Shown here: in pieces, positions 5,818 through 9,012 of the stretch | How the letters are laid out: each line of letters starts with the position of its first letter | How positions within the stretch are numbered: position 1 is the stretch's first letter | Source of the DNA: an uncultured Holophagaceae bacterium | GTDB taxonomy: Bacteria; Acidobacteriota; Holophagae; Holophagales; Holophagaceae | Direction: 5' to 3' | Assembly (NCBI GenBank): GCA_903919165.1 | Contig: CAIXHJ010000123.1 | Location: 1 to 9,012, forward strand | Length of the DNA: 9,012 nt | Translations under genes and position numbers: made by a program | The notes under the pieces: generated by a model | Told to the model about the DNA's origin: nothing | Database searches by the model: none | Seen by the model: only the letters and a program-made list of their open reading frames with translations

Positions 5818-5928
5818 GGTCTGTCCGCTCACGCCGAGCTTCCGGAAGGTTTCTGCCGTCGTCCTGCCAGCCTCATGCTACTTCAAGGCCAGGCTGATCT
5901 GCTCTTCGCTGTATTTGCTCGTTCTCAA
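5818..5928 (-). pseudogene. IS3-family transposase OrfA N-terminal fragment with internal stop
   Basis: Read on the minus strand from a TTG at 5928-5926, the sequence is LRTSKYSEEQISLALK, then a TAG (5880-5878), then HEAGRTTAETFRKLGVSGQT. This is the N-terminal helix-turn-helix of IS3-family OrfA, whose typical form is SKYSEEQI-x-x-ALRQHEAG followed by a RKLGVS-x-QTFYRW motif. The stop sits exactly where Gln is expected, so a single CAG-to-TAG change explains it. After GQT the similarity ends abruptly (TLALGGFTLL), so the rest of OrfA and all of OrfB are missing. A GGAGG before the TTG and the leader further out suggest the left end of the element survives near 5930-5975. The exact terminal repeat cannot be fixed from this copy. 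Confidence 0.8.
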
Positions 5929-5942
5929 GGGGCCCTCCAAAG

Positions 5943-5963
5943 GGGAGAACACTCATTCTCCCT
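5943..5963. repeat. inverted repeat GGGAGAA-CACTCA-TTCTCCC in the IS3 leader
   Basis: A perfect 7-bp stem with a 6-nt loop lies just upstream of the OrfA fragment, on the side where the left end of an IS3 element would be. It is probably part of the residual insertion-sequence leader and not a chromosomal terminator, since no T tract follows on either strand. Confidence 0.35.
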
Positions 5964-6079
5964 GGCCCATCACAATTGGAAGACGCCAGCCCTTACCTTT
6001 GACTAGCAATCCTTGAGACTGAAGTAAGGGAGACGTTAGGGCGCGTGACCAACCGGGAAGTTCTGGGTGACTTTGTGTT

Positions 6080-6119
6080 TACGGGGAATACGTGACCTAG
6101 TGGAGGGCTATACGGGGAA
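6080..6119 (+). repeat. direct repeat TACGGGGAA x2, candidate regulator-binding site
   Basis: TACGGGGAA occurs at 6080-6088 and 6111-6119, 31 nt apart, which is about three helical turns and so places both on the same DNA face. A partial inverted echo, GGAATTACCCCTAG, lies at 6134-6147, and GGAATACGTGACCTAG (6085-6100) resembles it. The cluster is 90-160 nt upstream of the OB-like/PhoA pair, a plausible position for an activator site. No specific regulator is identified. Confidence 0.35.
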
Positions 6120-6237
6120 AGCCACGGATGAGTGGAATTACCCCTAGCTGGCCGAATCGACGAACGAAAATATCAAAATTTGGCAAGCATTGACGTGGGT
6201 TGTGGGTTGCCTTAACTATCTCGCAATTGAGGCGACC

Positions 6238-6798
6238 ATGCTCATCGACCGTTCCCCAAGACATACGAATCATGCGTTGAAGTGGATCCCCTTGATCCTC
6301 GCCCTTGCTTTCGGGAACAGCCTCGAGGCCCAGGCCAAGGAGACGATGCATCCCGGCGCTGTCAAGCGGGCGGAGGTGCCAGGCCTCGCCTTCGGCGAGT
6401 TCTTCGCGCCCTCCTCCACGGAGCTCAAGCCCTCCGATCGGCTCCTGGCGCTCGCTGGACAGCGGGTGAAGCTGGTCGGGTTCATGGCGAAGATGGAGAT
6501 CGCCCCAAAAGGCGCTTTCTACCTCACCCCGCGTCCTGTGTCCTGTGACGAGGAGGGCGGCGGCACGGCGGACCTGCCTCCGGAGGCGGTCTACATCGTG
6601 GTTCGCTCCTCGGCGGGCAAGGAGATCGCCCACACCCCAAGGGCACTTGAGGTAACCGGCCTACTCGAGGTGGGCTACCACGTCGAGGAGGACGACCGGG
6701 TGACCCATATCCGACTGCTGCTTGATCGCCCGCAAGACTTGCTCGGCGCTTCGCCGAAGCGAAAGCACACAACCACCACACAGGAGGTCCGTCCATGA
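6238..6798 (+). CDS. secreted OB-fold-like protein (DUF3299-like), 186 aa
   Basis: The ATG at 6238 has GAGG 5 nt upstream; a TTG at 6190 would add residues without a Shine-Dalgarno and is less likely. Residues 1-33 form a Sec signal peptide: basic start, hydrophobic core (WIPLILALAF, 16-25), likely cleavage after AQA (33). The mature part resembles the DUF3299 pattern of a small beta-barrel: LAGQRVKLVGFMAKME (72-87), a Cys (C103) and PPEAVYIVV (114-122), then ALEVTGLLEVG and a final VTHIRLLL strand. No enzyme motif is visible. The ATGA overlap with the alkaline phosphatase gene indicates coupled expression, so it may be an accessory, binding or metal-handling partner of that enzyme. The DUF3299 resemblance is approximate and by eye; the secreted location is well supported. 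Confidence 0.72.
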   Translation: MLIDRSPRHTNHALKWIPLILALAFGNSLEAQAKETMHPGAVKRAEVPGLAFGEFFAPSSTELKPSDRLLALAGQRVKLVGFMAKMEIAPKGAFYLTPRPVSCDEEGGGTADLPPEAVYIVVRSSAGKEIAHTPRALEVTGLLEVGYHVEEDDRVTHIRLLLDRPQDLLGASPKRKHTTTTQEVRP

Positions 6799-8861
6799 CC
6801 CTGAAAGCGCTGTCCCGCAGGATAGTCACCCTGCTTTCCCTGGGGGCTGCCTTCGCCGCTACGCCGGCGAGCGCAGCCCCCACCAACGTCGCGCTCGTCC
6901 CATCGGACGGCGCGAAGTTCATCGTCCACCAGCGTTTCGACATCCGTGTTGAGGGCCAGGGCACCGGACCCTACTCGGCCAAGCTATGGATCGATGGCCA
7001 CCCCGCGAGATTCACTTCCGGGACCCAGGGCACTTCGACCACCGACGGTATTTCTGCCGCTGGCTGGGGCGGCTTCAACCTCCGCGGATCCTCCCTCGCG
7101 AACAAGGGCTGGCACACGCTGACGGCCGAACTCACCGACGCCACTGGTACTGCCACCGTCACCTCGCGGATCCAGGTGGTCGATCCCTTCGAGGGCGGGA
7201 AGGGTGAGCGCCGTCTGACGAAGAACATCGTCATCCTGCTCGGCGACGGCATGGGCATCGCCCACCGCACCGCCGCCCGGATCGTCCGCTACGGGGTGAC
7301 AGCGGGCAACCCCAACGGCCGGCTGGAGATGGAACAATTCCCCGGCACCGGTTTGGTGAGCACCCATTCGCTCAACAGCATCATCACCGATTCGTCTCCG
7401 GGCATGGCCTGCTACACCACAGGCAACCATGCATTCAACAGCCAGGAAGGCGTCTACCCCGCCAATGTCACGAATCCCTTCTTCGCACCGCGTGTCGAAT
7501 ACATGGCCGAGTACTTGCATCGCGTGAAGGGTACGTCACTGGGCCTGGTTACCACCGCGGACATCGAAGACGCCACCCCCGCCGCCAACGCCGTGCACAC
7601 CGCCAACCGCAACAATGGCACCGGCGTGGTCGACCAGTACCTGGACGAGAGCGATCCGTCAGGCAGCAAGGCTTACGGAACGGGTCTACGAGTGCTGCTC
7701 GGAGGGGGCCGGCGCTGGTTCATGCCCTCCACCGCGCTCTATTCCAGCCGCACCGCGGGCACAGGGTACGCGGGCCTTCCCGCCGACCTGATTGCCGCAT
7801 GGGGCCTCCCCGCCACGCCCTCGGGGCAGGGCAGTGCCACCCGTGACCTGATCGCGGACTTCAAGAACGCCGGCTTCGCCTACGCTACCAACAACACCGA
7901 GCTGAATTCCCTCATGGGCGGGCGCACCCCCGACAAACTGCTCGGGCTCTTCGGCTACGGCAACATGAACGTGGCCCTGGACAAGATCGCCAAGCGAAGG
8001 GGCATGCTGCCCCCGGGCGCCACCAGTTTCGCGGTGGACGACTACATGGCACCCGACCAGCCCATGTTGGACGATATGGCCGAGGCAGCATTCGAAGTCC
8101 TATCCCGCAGCCACCACGGCTTCCTATTGATGATCGAAGGCGCCCACATCGACAAGCAGTCGCACCTGATGGACGCCGACCGCGCCATCGGTGAAACCCT
8201 GGAATTCGACCGTGCGGTGGGCGTAGCCCGCAAGTGGGCCGACAAGCTGGGCGATACCACCGTGCTGGTGCTCGCTGACCACGAGTGCTCGGGATTCAGC
8301 CTCATCGGCGCCCTTTCCCTGAGCGGAGGCATCTCGGGCCTCAAGAACCTGCCTCCCGACAACGCCTCCCTTGATCCCTCGGTAATCCCGGCTCGCCAGA
8401 ACGCGGTGGGCACCTACGACCTCGCGGGCTTTCCCAGCTACCAGATCCTCGCCGATGGCTACCCCGCGACGATGGACATCGACCACAAGGTGCTGGTGGG
8501 CTTCGGGGCCAATAGTGACCGCTACGAGACATGGCTGTCCAAGCCAACCCCAGTAATCGACAGCCTCCTGCCCAGCCAGTTCAAGGGCACCACCGGCATC
8601 CTCGGCCTGAAGGGCTACGCAACCATCCCCGAATTGCGCACCATCGATCAGCACGGCTTCTTCATCCGCGGGCAGCTGAACGGCGAGGGCCAGGCCGTGC
8701 ATACCGCCACCGACATCCCGGTCTCCGCATACAGCACCGGGAACAAGGCCTGGATACGCTTTGTCGGCTCCCAGAAGAACATCGACGTTTTCTTCAAGCT
8801 CATGAAGGCCTCATTAAGTGGGGATGAACCCACCGAACAGGAATGGGAGGAGCGCGACTAG
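6795..8861 (+). CDS. alkaline phosphatase (PhoA family) with N-terminal Ig-like domain, 688 aa
   Basis: A strong Shine-Dalgarno (AGGAGG) precedes the ATG at 6795. Residues 1-28 are a signal peptide with likely cleavage at ASA-AP. Residues about 30-130 form an Ig-like beta domain (NVALVPSDGAKF ... HTLTAELTDATGTATV). The catalytic domain follows with all family residues visible by comparison with E. coli PhoA: D151 in LLGDGMG, nucleophile S200 in TDSSPGMACYTTG, D259 and T261 in IEDATPAA, E448, D453 and H457 in IEGAHIDKQSH, D495-H496 in LADHECSG, and H636 in AVHTATDIP. It should hydrolyse phosphate monoesters outside the cytoplasm using two zinc ions and a magnesium. It is longer than PhoA (about 470 residues) because of the Ig-like domain and an insertion around 285-420. 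It is the second gene of a pair and is followed by a terminator. No PhoB box is visible upstream. Confidence 0.93.
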   Translation: MTLKALSRRIVTLLSLGAAFAATPASAAPTNVALVPSDGAKFIVHQRFDIRVEGQGTGPYSAKLWIDGHPARFTSGTQGTSTTDGISAAGWGGFNLRGSSLANKGWHTLTAELTDATGTATVTSRIQVVDPFEGGKGERRLTKNIVILLGDGMGIAHRTAARIVRYGVTAGNPNGRLEMEQFPGTGLVSTHSLNSIITDSSPGMACYTTGNHAFNSQEGVYPANVTNPFFAPRVEYMAEYLHRVKGTSLGLVTTADIEDATPAANAVHTANRNNGTGVVDQYLDESDPSGSKAYGTGLRVLLGGGRRWFMPSTALYSSRTAGTGYAGLPADLIAAWGLPATPSGQGSATRDLIADFKNAGFAYATNNTELNSLMGGRTPDKLLGLFGYGNMNVALDKIAKRRGMLPPGATSFAVDDYMAPDQPMLDDMAEAAFEVLSRSHHGFLLMIEGAHIDKQSHLMDADRAIGETLEFDRAVGVARKWADKLGDTTVLVLADHECSGFSLIGALSLSGGISGLKNLPPDNASLDPSVIPARQNAVGTYDLAGFPSYQILADGYPATMDIDHKVLVGFGANSDRYETWLSKPTPVIDSLLPSQFKGTTGILGLKGYATIPELRTIDQHGFFIRGQLNGEGQAVHTATDIPVSAYSTGNKAWIRFVGSQKNIDVFFKLMKASLSGDEPTEQEWEERD

Positions 8862-8892
8862 CAAGCCGCGAACCACTCTGCAGGAAGGACAG

Positions 8893-8924
8893 AAAGCGCG
8901 GGCCAGTGCGGTTCGCGCTTTTTT
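8893..8924 (+). terminator. intrinsic terminator after the alkaline phosphatase gene
   Basis: AAAGCGCG (8893-8900) pairs perfectly with CGCGCTTT (8914-8921) across a 13-nt loop, followed by a T run (8919-8924). A competing stem pairs CGCGAACC (8867-8874) with GGTTCGCG (8910-8917) and uses the same T run. Either fold gives a plausible rho-independent terminator for the 6238-8861 unit. Confidence 0.75.
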
Positions 8925-9012
8925 GTCCAGGCAAGGCTGATTCCATAACGCTTCTTCACGCGTGATATGGACCGAGCAAAGTTGGGTTATGAGACATGGA
9001 GGTCTGAAGACT
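8925..9012. other. right-hand edge, no feature seen
   Basis: The last 88 nt contain no open frame of useful length, no RNA gene and no clear promoter. A gene could begin beyond the edge. Confidence 0.5.

Larger units (their letters stand above)
5766..6237. other. 472-nt gene-free region with IS relic and repeats
   Basis: No intact gene is visible on either strand. The left part (5818-5928) is a broken IS3-family OrfA fragment. Next to it lies its apparent leader, with an inverted repeat GGGAGAA/TTCTCCC around 5943-5961. The middle (6080-6146) has two TACGGGGAA repeats. The right end leads into the OB-like/PhoA pair and should hold their promoter; TTGACG at 6190-6195 is a possible -35, but no good -10 follows at the right distance. 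I see no PhoB box. Confidence 0.6.

Noticed and set aside
6181..6195. Possible sigma54 promoter (TGGCA ... TTGAC)
   Set aside because: The GG and GC elements are not at the required spacing; CG stands where GC is needed.
6190..6219. Sigma70 promoter built on TTGACG at 6190
   Set aside because: The -35 is good, but the best -10 options at 16-18 nt match only half of the consensus, so I mention it only in the region note.
8124..8702. Minus-strand frame of 192 codons opposite the alkaline phosphatase
   Set aside because: Antisense shadow of a strongly conserved enzyme region in GC-rich DNA.
1..9012. Search for tRNA, CRISPR array, toxin-antitoxin or phage-defence genes
   Set aside because: No cloverleaf-like sequence, no regularly spaced repeats and no defence-related domains were seen; the recognisable genes are ordinary hydrolases, an acetyltransferase and membrane proteins.

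Overview
The window is GC-rich (by eye around 60%) and comes from a Gram-negative-type bacterium: two adjacent products carry Sec-type signal peptides, and one is a periplasmic or secreted alkaline phosphatase. I cannot fix the taxon. An acidobacterial or proteobacterial chromosome fits, with low confidence. Most of the window reads as ordinary chromosomal housekeeping and hydrolase genes. No phage genes, CRISPR array, tRNA or intact mobile element were seen.

Layout, left to right. (1) 1-806: an RMD1/DUF155-family membrane protein on the + strand, cut by the left edge. (2) 811-1362: an unrecognised 183-residue protein. (3) 1520-1696: a 58-residue hypothetical protein whose end interlocks with the end of a convergent 48-residue single-span membrane protein on the - strand (1693-1839). 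(4) 2013-3808: an M14-type zinc carboxypeptidase-like protein, overlapping by 4 nt with an alpha/beta hydrolase that has a complete Ser-Asp-His triad. (5) 3809-4164: a gene-free stretch whose right half is rich in perfect hairpins and contains two motifs resembling, in order, the two strands of the 16S rRNA decoding site. (6) 4165-5765: a GNAT acetyltransferase overlapping a nitrilase-superfamily amidohydrolase, two domains that occur as one fused protein in other bacteria. (7) 5766-6237: gene-free, with an IS3-family OrfA fragment carrying an internal stop and a pair of TACGGGGAA repeats. (8) 6238-8861: a small secreted OB-fold-like protein overlapping a large PhoA-family alkaline phosphatase with an N-terminal Ig-like domain, followed by a good intrinsic terminator.

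Three tight two-gene units (M14/hydrolase, GNAT/nitrilase, OB-like/PhoA) are each joined by 1-4 nt overlaps, suggesting translational coupling within each pair. I see no single pathway joining the three. The observation most worth a second look is the stretch just before the GNAT gene: hairpins plus decoding-site-like sequence could be an rRNA-derived relic, a structured 5' leader, or an unusual coincidence.
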